Source of the DNA: Oligoflexia bacterium
Lineage (GTDB): Bacteria > Bdellovibrionota > Bacteriovoracia > Bacteriovoracales > Bacteriovoracaceae
DNA length: 64,000 nt
Direction: 5' to 3'
Assembly: GCA_015231955.1 (NCBI GenBank)
Contig: JADGAN010000007.1
Coordinates: forward strand, 85,608-149,607
The position numbers and the translations under genes were made by a program. This document shows positions 6,749 to 16,158 of the stretch, in pieces. Each line of letters starts with the position of its first letter. Position 1 is the first letter of the stretch. A model generated the notes under the pieces. The model saw only the letters and a program-made list of their open reading frames with translations. It had not been told where the DNA came from and did no database searches.

Positions 6749-9169
6749 CTACTTTCTCTTAAAGAAAATGGGATAAGCGGTTTTTTTATAGCGACCAGTA
6801 ATAATTTCCCATAATGGAGGTCCAGAAGCACCATGAATATCTTTGTTGCTGGTATTATACTTTTTCAGCTCTTGCTCGGTTGTTAATTTTTCCGTTCCCG
6901 TTCCAGCTGCAAAGCCTGCTGCATTTTGACCATCATTTAATAAATTACTACCACTCATGCTATCGAAGCCTCCTTCATTCATCCCGTTGGCCCCACTCAT
7001 TGCTCCATCTTGGTTTGCACTTTTTACTGTTGTGGTTTCACCGTTGCCACCCTCTTTCTTCTGGTTCTTAAGCAGTTTATCCATCTCTGAATCCGCAGCA
7101 CCTCCACCCATTCCTCCTGGGCCTAGCATTGCTGCCTCTTTATTGATGGCATCGGCACCAAGCTTATCCATAATGCGCTTGAAACTCTTTTGAGCATCGG
7201 AGAAAAAGCGCTTGGCCCCCTCTTGTCCTGTCTTAAAGGGATCAGCTATTTTCTTTTTTCCCTGATCTTTCTTTTGTAAATCGCTTAGGCGCTTTTTATA
7301 ATCATTCACCCCTTTAAGGGCATTGTTTAAAATCCCACCGGTGGTGGCAGAGGTTGCAGTTCCATTGCTAAAAGCATTGCCTTGTTCTCTCACATAATTT
7401 GAAAGTTCGGCCAAACCTGATCCACTAAAGGCCGCATTATGGCCATTCAGTGTTGGGGCCACACCGTCCGTCCCTAAACAAGGAGTTGTACTGCTGCTAT
7501 TACTTCCACAGGTGGCCCTAATCAACCCTTCAGTCGTCTCTTGAGGAAAAGCATCTGTTATAGAAGTCGTCAGAGAATCGCCTAGACTTGTTAAAGAGTA
7601 ATGCCTCTCCTCTGCAGGTGTTGTTGCGCCAGCATGTATGGCGCTTTCATCTGTCTGTCCAACCCCTGCCACTGCACCACTCGATGTGGGGAGAACCTCC
7701 GGTTTTTTCTGAAGCTGCTCAATAACCACATCTAACACTTTAATTCGTTTATCCAGACGATCAATCAAATCTTGCACCAACACTCCAGCAGCAACTCCCA
7801 TAACTACGGCACAAATCGTTCCTATTATTATACGAGTTTCAGGGTTCATATAATTCAAGGAAAAATAATCAACAAAAGTCGCCATTAATGCCAGTATCAC
7901 ACAAAGTGTTATCCCAATCCCTATTCCAAGCCCCGAGAAGAGTTTTGACATACCCAAGGAATCATTTTTTGTTCCTTTAATCGGTTCATTAGAAACTTTT
8001 ACACCTTCCAGCTCTTCTTTGCCCTTATCCACTTTTTTCGGATCTACTGGAGATGGGGTTGCCTCTGCATTACCCCAGGCATTAGGCATTCCTAATAGGT
8101 TAGCAATCTCTTGGGCCTTACTATTAAGAGTTCCATTAGTAATAACGTTTAAAAGGCCGCTGACCATTGTGAACAACTGCCTTTTCATCTTTTCGCCACT
8201 GTACTCGTCACTCTTTGTTTTCTTTTTCTCTGCTAGACACATGGGTGTTGCGGCCTTTGGCATAGGTATAGGCATCGGCGGTGTTATCCCCGTAAGGCCA
8301 AAGAAATCAAAATTGACCGCCCCTCCAACAGATATGCCTATGCAGGCAACTGTTGATATTCCTATTACCACTCCTTTAACGATACCAGATGCACCTACGC
8401 ATCCAGTAACTTCTGTAAACTTTGGCCTAGCTATATTCAAAGTAGCGTAAATTATGGCCAGCTCAGCAACGGGAATAACTGCTGCTAAAATATAAAAGCC
8501 CATCGAAGCATAGTAGACACTCTTCCTCTGGGCCACCAGCTTTTTAATCGAACTCAATGCCTCTTTATAGGAGAGCAGTGGCTTCACCTGATCGATGGTG
8601 TTTCCTTGTGAGGCCTGGAACTGAATGGTTTTTTTAAGATCACCCAATTTTTTCTTAATTTTAGAATGAATAGCAATATCGGCCACTACGGGCATAACTC
8701 CTGCAACCAAAAAAGCCGCTGCAGAAAAGGTAACTATATTTAATTGTGGGCAACCAATAATGATAAACATAGTCAGCATAACCGTCAACAATTCCATGAT
8801 ATAGACTATCCAAAGGGAAGCCGCCGTCTTAGCATTCCCAAGCCCTAGTTCGTCTGCATTTCCTCCATAGGTAAAGACGTTGCCATCTTGTGTGCTATAC
8901 GCCTTACAATCGTCTTTATATTTTGGATCGATGGTGTCACATACCGCTGGGTCGGTTGCTTCAGCTTTTGGGATCGCTGGTTGTGCCGTAACTGTAGGGA
9001 TAGGGGGGGCCTCTGTCTCTTCTGCATAGGCAACCCCACTTGATTCTTTAAAAGCAAAGAAAAACCCTTGAGGTGAGAGGGTGAGTGTTGGCAATACCAA
9101 CTGATTGCAAAAAAGAATAAAGGCCAAAGAGAGGGAGACCACCCCTTTCAATAAAAATTGTATCGACAT
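6749..9169 (-). CDS. Large multi-pass membrane protein of unknown function
   Basis: 806 residues from the ATG at 9169, which has GGAGGG ten bases upstream; an earlier ATG at 9187 would place that site inside the gene. After a signal-like N-terminus there are several hydrophobic spans around residues 115-170, 220-295 and 425-475. A long low-complexity tail rich in Gly, Asn, Ser, Thr and Met (roughly 490-780) follows, ending WEIITGRYKKTAYPIFF. No catalytic motif is visible. It converges with the 5740 gene and is transcribed alone. It may be a surface or envelope structural protein; I do not recognise the family. Confidence 0.6.
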   Translation of the reverse strand: MSIQFLLKGVVSLSLAFILFCNQLVLPTLTLSPQGFFFAFKESSGVAYAEETEAPPIPTVTAQPAIPKAEATDPAVCDTIDPKYKDDCKAYSTQDGNVFTYGGNADELGLGNAKTAASLWIVYIMELLTVMLTMFIIIGCPQLNIVTFSAAAFLVAGVMPVVADIAIHSKIKKKLGDLKKTIQFQASQGNTIDQVKPLLSYKEALSSIKKLVAQRKSVYYASMGFYILAAVIPVAELAIIYATLNIARPKFTEVTGCVGASGIVKGVVIGISTVACIGISVGGAVNFDFFGLTGITPPMPIPMPKAATPMCLAEKKKTKSDEYSGEKMKRQLFTMVSGLLNVITNGTLNSKAQEIANLLGMPNAWGNAEATPSPVDPKKVDKGKEELEGVKVSNEPIKGTKNDSLGMSKLFSGLGIGIGITLCVILALMATFVDYFSLNYMNPETRIIIGTICAVVMGVAAGVLVQDLIDRLDKRIKVLDVVIEQLQKKPEVLPTSSGAVAGVGQTDESAIHAGATTPAEERHYSLTSLGDSLTTSITDAFPQETTEGLIRATCGSNSSSTTPCLGTDGVAPTLNGHNAAFSGSGLAELSNYVREQGNAFSNGTATSATTGGILNNALKGVNDYKKRLSDLQKKDQGKKKIADPFKTGQEGAKRFFSDAQKSFKRIMDKLGADAINKEAAMLGPGGMGGGAADSEMDKLLKNQKKEGGNGETTTVKSANQDGAMSGANGMNEGGFDSMSGSNLLNDGQNAAGFAAGTGTEKLTTEQELKKYNTSNKDIHGASGPPLWEIITGRYKKTAYPIFFKRK

Positions 9170-9398
9170 AGAATAAGCACCCTCCAATAAATCTGAGGAA
9201 GAGATTTAATTTAAATGCTTATCGGCCACTTGGGTAACTTCTTAAGAGAGGCAGAAAAGGCCTAGAGCTGTTTTTGTTGACGGTGCTCCAATCTTTTTTG
9301 TTTAATTTTTTTAACTTGCGGACATACTGATAATGCTGCTAATGCTGATAGAAATTATTTATTAAAGTTTGGATATTTGTGTAAACAATGGAGAAGCT

Positions 9399-10850
9399 AT
9401 GAAACTAAAAAAAATATCAGTGTTCCTAGTGGACATCAATAGAAGATGGATCATGACATTAAGCTTGGTCTCTCTTTTCTTGTGGTGGCCAGCATCTACA
9501 ACACTCGCCAATACTCACCTGATGACCAAAGGAGGGCAATTTGTTGATGCCCAGGGTGCAGTTGTAGTTTTGCGAGGGGTGAATGTTGCTGGTAATTCGA
9601 AAGTCCCTCCCTTCTTAACAATTAATAATGGGGCAGAATTAGATCCGTTAAAACATTGGGGATTTAATGTGATTCGACTTTTGTTTATCTGGGAAGCGTT
9701 TGAACCGGAGCGGGGACACTATAACCTGGACTACCTGGAAGGTTATGCCAAGATTGTCGAGTGGGCACACGAGCGACAGATTTACACCATTATCGACATT
9801 CATCAAGATGCCTTTTCTCGCTATCAGCAAAACGGTTGTGGGGATGGATTTCCTCGATGGGCGGTACCCCCAAGCATAACAGCTGATACGCCCGACAATG
9901 GAAAAAATTGTAAGAACTGGGGAGTGAACATGTTGCTTGATATGGATATGCACAATTCTTGGCATCACTTCTATCGCAATACCTATGGTGTTCGGGATCG
10001 ATATTTACAGATGCTGTCTAAGCTTGCCGCTCATTTTACCAATCATCCAGGAGTTATCGGTTACGATTTGCTCAATGAACCCATGGGATGGGAGCGAACA
10101 GAGATTTTACCATTGTATGAGGATGCGGAGGCAGCAGTGCGCGCGAAAGACGCTAGTGCCATTATCTTTTTGTGTCCCCATGCTTTAGTGAGTTCAGGAA
10201 TTAACTCTCTTCTGGAGAAACCTAAATTTGGAAATGTGGTCTATGCCCCTCACTATTACAGTGCCAGCGTTATGAGCATTGGGACCTGGTTGGGATTTTC
10301 TACCGACTCAGTATTTAAGCGAATGGCAAGTAAGGCCCGCGAATGGAATGCACCTCTATTGATAGGAGAGTTTGGTGCTCCTGCCAGAACCAGGCGAGTA
10401 GAAAGTTATATGGATGCTCTCTATTCCAGTCTAGATCAGCACCTGGCCTCTGGAACTCAATGGAATTATACCCCAGGATGGAATGAGCACGATTATGATG
10501 GTTGGAATGGGGAGGACTTAAGTATTGTAGATGACCGTGGTCAACCCCGCGCTAACTTTGTTCCTCGTGCCTATCCACAAAGAATTACCGGATCGGATAT
10601 TTCGTTTGTTGCCACTGTCTCAAGAAATAATCAGCAAGCGGCAGAGGTAACATTGAGTTGGGATCACCAGGTGGGTATTGGGGAGACCAAGTTGTTTGTG
10701 CCAAGGAGTGAACTTTTTGGTCAACATGCTATCGCGGTTGAAACCACGGGTGAACAATTGGCATGCAGCTTTGATACCGAAGAACGCTATGTTACTTGCA
10801 CTTCAGATGTCCCCGGTAAAAAGTCACTACACATACATGTTGTGCCCTAG
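9399..10850 (+). CDS. Secreted GH5-family glycoside hydrolase (endoglycoceramidase/cellulase-like)
   Basis: 483 residues with a signal peptide ending near TTLANT. The (beta/alpha)8 GH5 fold is supported by LRGVNVAG, WGFNVIRLLFIWEAFEP, DIHQDAFSRY, the acid/base in YDLLNEP (Glu227), APHYYS and the nucleophile in IGEFGAP (Glu324). An NG-CGDGFPRWAV stretch and a C-terminal beta-rich domain (about 395-483) resemble the endoglycoceramidase-like branch of GH5 rather than plain cellulases. Such enzymes cut beta-glycosidic bonds, in this branch often of glycosphingolipids. The ATG at 9399 with GGAG just upstream is preferred to a TTG at 9369. Enzyme class is secure; substrate is inference. Confidence 0.85.
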   Translation: MKLKKISVFLVDINRRWIMTLSLVSLFLWWPASTTLANTHLMTKGGQFVDAQGAVVVLRGVNVAGNSKVPPFLTINNGAELDPLKHWGFNVIRLLFIWEAFEPERGHYNLDYLEGYAKIVEWAHERQIYTIIDIHQDAFSRYQQNGCGDGFPRWAVPPSITADTPDNGKNCKNWGVNMLLDMDMHNSWHHFYRNTYGVRDRYLQMLSKLAAHFTNHPGVIGYDLLNEPMGWERTEILPLYEDAEAAVRAKDASAIIFLCPHALVSSGINSLLEKPKFGNVVYAPHYYSASVMSIGTWLGFSTDSVFKRMASKAREWNAPLLIGEFGAPARTRRVESYMDALYSSLDQHLASGTQWNYTPGWNEHDYDGWNGEDLSIVDDRGQPRANFVPRAYPQRITGSDISFVATVSRNNQQAAEVTLSWDHQVGIGETKLFVPRSELFGQHAIAVETTGEQLACSFDTEERYVTCTSDVPGKKSLHIHVVP

Positions 10851-10966
10851 TCGGCTGGCACAAAAACGCAAAAACGCAAACGTTGTTATTACACAATTGC
10901 GAAAAATGATTGGATTTTATAAATCTTTTCCCCTTACTGTTCTTCTTTAACAAGGAGAAAATCTGT

Positions 10967-12271
10967 ATGAAAATTAAAACTATAACATTTTCCAGTTTTA
11001 AATCGTTAAGGCCGTTAGGGGTGCTTGGATCCATACTCTTAGGAAGTGCACTTTATATCATGCCATTCCAAAAGGTCTTTTCCACAGATCACGACGATAC
11101 GGACAAAGATTTTACAGTTCACGAGTGGGGAACATTTACCTCTCTCCAAGGTGCTGATGGAAAGGTATTAGAAGGGATGCATCATGAGGAAGAGCATCTG
11201 CCACCATTTGTTCATGGAAGATGTAAAATATCATCTTCTACGTCCTCTATCTATAAGGATGATTTCAAATGTATTGAGATGCTTCTTCCGCCATTCTCTC
11301 TACAGGGAGTGACTCAGAAAATGGAGACACCAGTTCTGTTCTTTTATTCGAAAGTACCAGTAGAGGCCCAAGTTAAAGTAGATTTTCCTAAAGGGATCAT
11401 CTCTCAATGGTACCCGACGGCGGCTTCTTTTTTTCCTCCAATCTCAGGGATTAGAGGAGCATTGGCCGGGGGATCGATGGTCTGGAATATTAAAGTTCAA
11501 ACAGAAACATTAGCGACTCCTCCTGTGGATAGCAATAGTGTTTGGGCCCCTTCGAGACAGGTGGCCTCTAATTTCCTCCTCGCTCCGCCTTCAAGAGAGG
11601 GTGGCCAAGAAGAAGCTGAAAAATTTATTTTCTATCGAGGCCTTGGATCCTTTGATACTCCTATGAGCGTTAAAACTGACAAACAAGGAGTCTTTACCAT
11701 CACCAATGCCTCCAGCGAAAAGATACCAGCGGCATTTCTACTAGACTTTAATGGGGTCAAAGGTTTTATTATCCCTTTAGAAGATCTCAAAAGTAAAAAT
11801 GAAGCAATCGTTCACCGCTCTTCACTCGATGATAAATGGCTTCCAAAGGATGAATTTTTAAATTTGGCCCGTGATCTCGTAACTAATGCCCTGCTAAACT
11901 CTGGCCTTTTCCCCGATGAGGCCTTGGCCTTAGTGGATACCTGGTCTAATAGTTATTTTCTCGGCCACGGAACCCGTTTGCTCTATGTTCTGCCTGATCA
12001 ATGGACAAATGAACTTCTCCCTCTGGCCATTTTGCCAACACCTTCTCATCTAGTACGAACATTGGTAGGGAGAATAGAAATCTTTTCCGCAGATGAAGAG
12101 GAAAAATTACTGACAGCAATAAAAGATTCTCCATCTACTGGAAATACTTTAAACGAATTAATCTCAAGTTTAGGTCGATTGGCCGAACCTAAATTAAGGA
12201 GGCTGCTGATCCTGACTAGCGATGAAGAGGTTAAAAAAAGAATCCAAGATTTTTTTGCACCTCGTCCTTAA
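10967..12271 (+). CDS. Exported VHEWGTFTS-motif protein of unknown function
   Basis: 434 residues from an ATG preceded by AAGGAG. The N-terminal hydrophobic segment (about 17-35) ends near VFSTDHDDTD. The motif FTVHEWGTFTSLQG directly follows, a signature I know from uncharacterised exported proteins of planctomycetes and myxobacteria. The C-terminal 70 residues look alpha-helical and HEAT-like. It lies 116 bases after the glycosidase gene on the same strand and may be co-transcribed. No enzymatic residues can be assigned. Confidence 0.6.
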   Translation: MKIKTITFSSFKSLRPLGVLGSILLGSALYIMPFQKVFSTDHDDTDKDFTVHEWGTFTSLQGADGKVLEGMHHEEEHLPPFVHGRCKISSSTSSIYKDDFKCIEMLLPPFSLQGVTQKMETPVLFFYSKVPVEAQVKVDFPKGIISQWYPTAASFFPPISGIRGALAGGSMVWNIKVQTETLATPPVDSNSVWAPSRQVASNFLLAPPSREGGQEEAEKFIFYRGLGSFDTPMSVKTDKQGVFTITNASSEKIPAAFLLDFNGVKGFIIPLEDLKSKNEAIVHRSSLDDKWLPKDEFLNLARDLVTNALLNSGLFPDEALALVDTWSNSYFLGHGTRLLYVLPDQWTNELLPLAILPTPSHLVRTLVGRIEIFSADEEEKLLTAIKDSPSTGNTLNELISSLGRLAEPKLRRLLILTSDEEVKKRIQDFFAPRP

Positions 12272-12327
12272 CCTTTCGAAATTCGCGTTGTGCACCAATG
12301 TTCCTTCTAAAAACTGTCCATAACAAG

Positions 12328-13002
12328 TTATCTTAAAGAGAACTCAACTAGTTCACGAACCAAAGTTTGCACATTGCCTGGGCCCATCGGAGTAAGCATA
12401 ATACTCTTGATCACCACTTTTGATGGGGTGTTTTTACTCACCCACTGTTCACTCAAAACCTCGATGCTCTCCATGGAGTTGCCCGAAGAGATCACATTCA
12501 CTTTACTTTTGATGTATTCACAATCGTAACTACCGGCCTTAACGCTAATCCTCTCATCTCGTCGCTCTAAGATCGTAGCTCCACTTCCCTGGCCAACATT
12601 AATAATGGGAACAATAGTACCTCCACGACTTAAAATACTTTTGCAACTCTCGATATAATCGTTGTAAAAAACGCGAATGGTTCTATTGGTCTTATAGATT
12701 AAAATAAGATCGTCGTTTGATTCGATCACTTGCTCCATCTCCTCAAAACGCCTTGCCGCCGATGGGTTAGCAGTTTGAGTAATACTGTTTTCATAGCGCT
12801 TAACCATCCCTTTAGGATTGCTTCCCACTTCACTTTTCCAAAAATTCTCACAATCCACAGAAGGATTTCCTGACGGTTTGGTAGCAGAGATGCCGCTCTC
12901 TTGTGTCTTCACACCGCCTGTGCTTGAAAAGGAACCATCTCCCCCACAGCCACTTACCGCCACAAGGAGAAAAGAAAAAAATATCCATTGGTTGTTTCTC
13001 AT
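12328..13002 (-). CDS. Lipoprotein of unknown function
   Basis: 224 residues. The N-terminus MRNNQWIFFSFLLVAVSGCGG is a signal peptide with lipobox VSGC, predicting lipidation at Cys19. The residue after Cys is Gly, with no Asp +2 inner-membrane retention signal, so the outer membrane is plausible. The mature part begins with a Gly/Ser linker and then a mixed alpha/beta domain of unknown family. It converges with the HEWGTF gene. Confidence 0.65.
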   Translation of the reverse strand: MRNNQWIFFSFLLVAVSGCGGDGSFSSTGGVKTQESGISATKPSGNPSVDCENFWKSEVGSNPKGMVKRYENSITQTANPSAARRFEEMEQVIESNDDLILIYKTNRTIRVFYNDYIESCKSILSRGGTIVPIINVGQGSGATILERRDERISVKAGSYDCEYIKSKVNVISSGNSMESIEVLSEQWVSKNTPSKVVIKSIMLTPMGPGNVQTLVRELVEFSLR

Positions 13003-13391
13003 AACAAATCACCCCTCTATCGTAAAAGCATACTCCCTTTCATGCCAAAATCCAATCACGAGAAGTCGATTTAAGACATTGCAAAATCCTCGGGTGTCGG
13101 TGTCGGTGCCCGGGCCACGGTGCCAGAGACCATGGGTAAAAAAAGGCAATCGAAGATGCACTTCAGGAGGAGGTTTCCAGTGGAGTTACAACGCCCTTCT
13201 TCCAGTGAAAAGTTTGCGGAAGGCGGTTATACTAAACAAAGAACTGCTCTTTATTAATAACATGCAAAGCATGGTTGGCAGCAAATAACCACTTCTCATC
13301 GCATATGATCGCACATGGCCCTAATAAAAGAATATCATGAGCGAAAAAAGAATTGTGATACAATCGAGGGCACATAACAATGGAGGATTTC
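13003..13391 (+). other. 389-base intergenic stretch with a G+C-rich patch
   Basis: The stretch 13094-13130 is unusually G+C-rich for this window (GTGTCGGTGTCGGTGCCCGG and following). A 41-codon ATG frame (13132-13257, starting MGKKRQSKMHF) follows; it is basic and could be a transposase-like relic, but it has no ribosome site and no recognisable family. An imperfect inverted repeat (AACGCCCTTC / GAAGGCGGTT) spans about 13190-13231. The last 60 bases should hold the promoter of the phosphatase gene. Nothing firm beyond that. Confidence 0.25.
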
Positions 13392-14240
13392 ATGAAGATG
13401 AACTGTTTTGCTTTCTATTCTTGCTTAGTATTCGGAATGGCCACGGGAATTTTATGCACTCCTGGCGAATCTTGGGCCGGAAACATTTATGTGTTTCGCC
13501 ACGGAGAAGGATTTCATAATATTCATAAAATTTGGAGTACCAACCCTTTAAATAAAGAACACTACATTATTGCTAACTTAACTCCATTGGGGGAACAACA
13601 AGTCATTGCCAATGCAGAAAAACTATTAAAAGATCCTGACTTTGATAAAAACAAAATAGATACCGTTTTCTTTTCTCCTCTTCCAAGGACGATCCAAACA
13701 TCTAAATCGATTATCAAGACACTAGGGATTCCTGATAACAAACGAGTTGTCGCTCCAGAAATTATAGAGATCAATCTTGGCGATCATGAGGGTTTGTCAC
13801 AAGCAGAGTTTGAAAAACTCGGATGGATGAAGGAACTCGCTAATGGCAAGAAAACACACGACTATCAATTTGGACATTTGATAGGTGGAGAGAATGAAGA
13901 AGATCTTGATCAACGAGTAGAGAGCTTCTTAATTAATAAAATATTGCTTCAAGATGACCTTGATAACAAAGATTATATCTTGGTTAGTCACTGGCATACT
14001 TCCCAAAGAATTATTCAATTTTTTGATCCTACAAATATCGCCGATTTATCAACAGGAAACTATGCCATTATTCCTAAAGAGATGATCAACGCGAAAGCGT
14101 TAGAAATCAAGCAGGCCCTCCAAGAAGGGAAAATATGCCTTGAAAAAAAATCCTCTTCCTTTGTCACGAAACTCTATGAGAATATCAAAGAGATTTTGGC
14201 CCAAGGAGATCAAGAGAAAGTAGGTGTCGATCATTTTTGA
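13392..14240 (+). CDS. Exported histidine phosphatase family protein
   Basis: 282 residues from the ATG at 13392, five bases after GGAGG; the ATG at 13380 lacks such a site. A signal peptide (to about SWAGN) precedes YVFRHGEGFHN, the RHG active site with the phosphorylated histidine. Further family marks are SPLPRTIQTSKSI (the second conserved Arg), ISIL-type strands, and LVSHWHT with the second active-site His. The branch is phosphoglycerate-mutase-like. Export suggests a periplasmic phosphatase, possibly scavenging phosphate or acting on host molecules; the substrate is unknown. Confidence 0.8.
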   Translation: MKMNCFAFYSCLVFGMATGILCTPGESWAGNIYVFRHGEGFHNIHKIWSTNPLNKEHYIIANLTPLGEQQVIANAEKLLKDPDFDKNKIDTVFFSPLPRTIQTSKSIIKTLGIPDNKRVVAPEIIEINLGDHEGLSQAEFEKLGWMKELANGKKTHDYQFGHLIGGENEEDLDQRVESFLINKILLQDDLDNKDYILVSHWHTSQRIIQFFDPTNIADLSTGNYAIIPKEMINAKALEIKQALQEGKICLEKKSSSFVTKLYENIKEILAQGDQEKVGVDHF

Positions 14241-14365
14241 AGTTATTCTCAAAAAGGGCATCTACTCATTATGCTTTTTTACTTTCGCTGTGAAAGTAGA
14301 GTTAGTGATTTCATAAAGTTGTAGGGGGCCACTCTATCATCAAAAGAAGCAAGAGAGGAAGGAGC

Positions 14366-14620
14366 ATGCCACAGCTGTTTTATATCGACATTGACCTTAG
14401 ATCATCTAGAATTTGTTTAGCACCTTATCAACAATTAAAAGGCAAAGCTTATGTCATTGAGTGTGACTCTCGCTGGGCCGCAGAGCAATTGCTAAAAAAG
14501 ATCAATGCTCGAAGTGTAAAAGGGCCGATGGAAGATCCTCAAAACTACTCCCATGTAGAGACCATTAAAGATCCTTTGGGAGAGTTACGCATTTTTCGCT
14601 ACCTTGGGTGCCTAACTTAA
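14366..14620 (+). CDS. Small conserved-looking cytoplasmic protein, unknown function
   Basis: 84 residues with a strong GGAAGGAG ribosome site just before the ATG. No signal peptide or membrane span. The composition is balanced and coding-like, with a beta-alpha-beta feel: LFYIDIDLRSSRICLAP, then YVIECDSRWAAEQLLKKI. I do not recognise a family. It lies alone between the phosphatase and the NlpC-like gene. Confidence 0.6.
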   Translation: MPQLFYIDIDLRSSRICLAPYQQLKGKAYVIECDSRWAAEQLLKKINARSVKGPMEDPQNYSHVETIKDPLGELRIFRYLGCLT

Positions 14621-14712
14621 TTTTATTTTTCTTGCAGAAGTGTCTCTATTTGTGCGAAATTCCCCTCGCAATACCCGAAAAGTAACCCCCATTCCTTTAA
14701 GAGGAGACACCC

Positions 14713-16014
14713 ATGCTTCGTAATCTTTTTTTGACTTTGCTCTGCTGTTTATGCTTTTTATTCTTATCCAAGGCCCCCCCTACTCTGCTTGCTGCCGACA
14801 TCGCTGAACCTCCCCTTTATAAGTGTTATCCCCAAGTTCACTTTGAGTTATGTATCCCAAGTATCTCCAAAGGCCATAAAATTGTTGCCATCCTAGAAAG
14901 TGCATCCCTTCTGCAAAATATGGAGGAGGAGTTACTAGCTTTGCTACCAAGCTTTACCCAAGACCCGGCCCCGGTCATCATCCCTGTCCCTCTCGATAGC
15001 TATGCAGAAGCGGCACTAAAGGAGGGCGAAAAAGCACTCTTAAAAACGCATGCCGCTCAAAAAATTTACGACGTAAGCGCTTACTTCCCAGCTTTTATCG
15101 CTAATAATTTAAACAAGAGTGCTGGGTACGCTGGTCCTAATTGTTACAATACCGCTCTCATCACCAGCGGCATACTGAGCAACCTGGAAGTCCTATACTC
15201 CAGTATCGAAGAGCTAGAATTCTACCTCAAATATTTTTTTGAAGAAATCAAAGGTAACGAGCTACAATTTGGCGACCTAATCCTCTATGATGCTTATGGG
15301 AGCAAACTCCACGCCAGCGTCTACCTCTTTAATGGACTAGTTTTCCATAAAAAAGGTTTTCATCGCTACTATTACTACAGAATCATCCCGGCAACCGATG
15401 TCTTTAAGAAGGACGCCTTTGAGTGGATACCCAACCCAGGACGTGGCGAGTATCTCCAGGCCATCGACCCCACGGCCATCGATCGCCAAAAACGTTATTT
15501 CCGCTTAAGAAAAAATTTCGAAGCAAGCTCTCTTCACTTCGACAGTAGCAGTGATAGCACACTTTCCAAGCGCGAAGTTGATGCCCTAAAGATCATCGAC
15601 TTTCTCAAGCAAAATACTCTTTTAAACCTCAAACAATCTCAGGTCGGAACCACCATGGGATTCATTACCGAAACTTTAAGCAATTACCTACAAAGTGAAT
15701 TCTCTTTTTTAAATAACAGTAACAACCTGAAACTAAAACTTTACTCGCTACGATTAAAATCTCTAGCAGATCAAATTTTTCAATCGATCGAAGCCGTTCA
15801 TTTTACTTCTCCCTACGTCAATTATCCTAGAGTGTTGGAACAAATTTGCTGGCACAACAACCAATACACCCGAGAACTTGTAAAACTACTCTTCAACTAT
15901 CTTGATAAAAGTTACGATGAAGAGTCCTTGCAAAGTTTCATTCTAGGCCTAAACAAAGTCAAACGCTCTGAATGTAACTTAAACCTACTGCAGGCCGTAC
16001 GAGAATTCCATTAA
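14713..16014 (+). CDS. Secreted probable NlpC/P60-like (papain-fold) protein
   Basis: 433 residues with a signal peptide ending near LLAADI. The core GYAGPNCYNTALITSG places a candidate nucleophile at Cys144 on a helix start. It is followed some 45 residues later by FGDLILYDAYGSKLHASVYL, the strand with the candidate catalytic His200, and then by VFHKKG. This Cys...GDL...H-x-x-VYL order is that of NlpC/P60 and related amidase/peptidase folds. The C-terminal half is helical. It might cut peptidoglycan peptides or amide bonds; this is inference from motifs. AGAGGAGA lies before the ATG. Monocistronic. Confidence 0.5.
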   Translation: MLRNLFLTLLCCLCFLFLSKAPPTLLAADIAEPPLYKCYPQVHFELCIPSISKGHKIVAILESASLLQNMEEELLALLPSFTQDPAPVIIPVPLDSYAEAALKEGEKALLKTHAAQKIYDVSAYFPAFIANNLNKSAGYAGPNCYNTALITSGILSNLEVLYSSIEELEFYLKYFFEEIKGNELQFGDLILYDAYGSKLHASVYLFNGLVFHKKGFHRYYYYRIIPATDVFKKDAFEWIPNPGRGEYLQAIDPTAIDRQKRYFRLRKNFEASSLHFDSSSDSTLSKREVDALKIIDFLKQNTLLNLKQSQVGTTMGFITETLSNYLQSEFSFLNNSNNLKLKLYSLRLKSLADQIFQSIEAVHFTSPYVNYPRVLEQICWHNNQYTRELVKLLFNYLDKSYDEESLQSFILGLNKVKRSECNLNLLQAVREFH

Positions 16015-16093
16015 ACTGACTTTCTGCAGGCCAAAGCTTAGTGTTATTTAGTTCCTATTTTTCTTCCGAATATCCAAATAGTGGATGTTTTTC

Positions 16094-16107
16094 TACTGAA
16101 TTCAGTA
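16094..16107. promoter_or_regulatory. 14-bp perfect palindrome upstream of the metal-efflux operon
   Basis: TACTGAATTCAGTA is a perfect dyad 52 bases before the first efflux gene. It abuts TATAGT (16106-16111), a plausible -10 box. A palindrome touching the -10 element is where ArsR- or CopY-type repressors, or with a different spacing MerR-type activators, bind. No regulator gene is adjacent. Predicted only. Confidence 0.4.
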
Positions 16108-16158
16108 TAGTCTTTAAATGTATCTTTCTTCTAATTCACCTACAAACTAGTGGGAAGC

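Noticed and set aside
8019..8450. 143-codon plus-strand frame inside the large membrane protein
   Set aside because: Shadow of the minus-strand gene at 6749-9169, without its own start signals.
12818..13288. 156-codon plus-strand open frame over the lipoprotein start and the G+C-rich patch
   Set aside because: Antisense to a well-supported lipoprotein, no ribosome site, and composition not protein-like.
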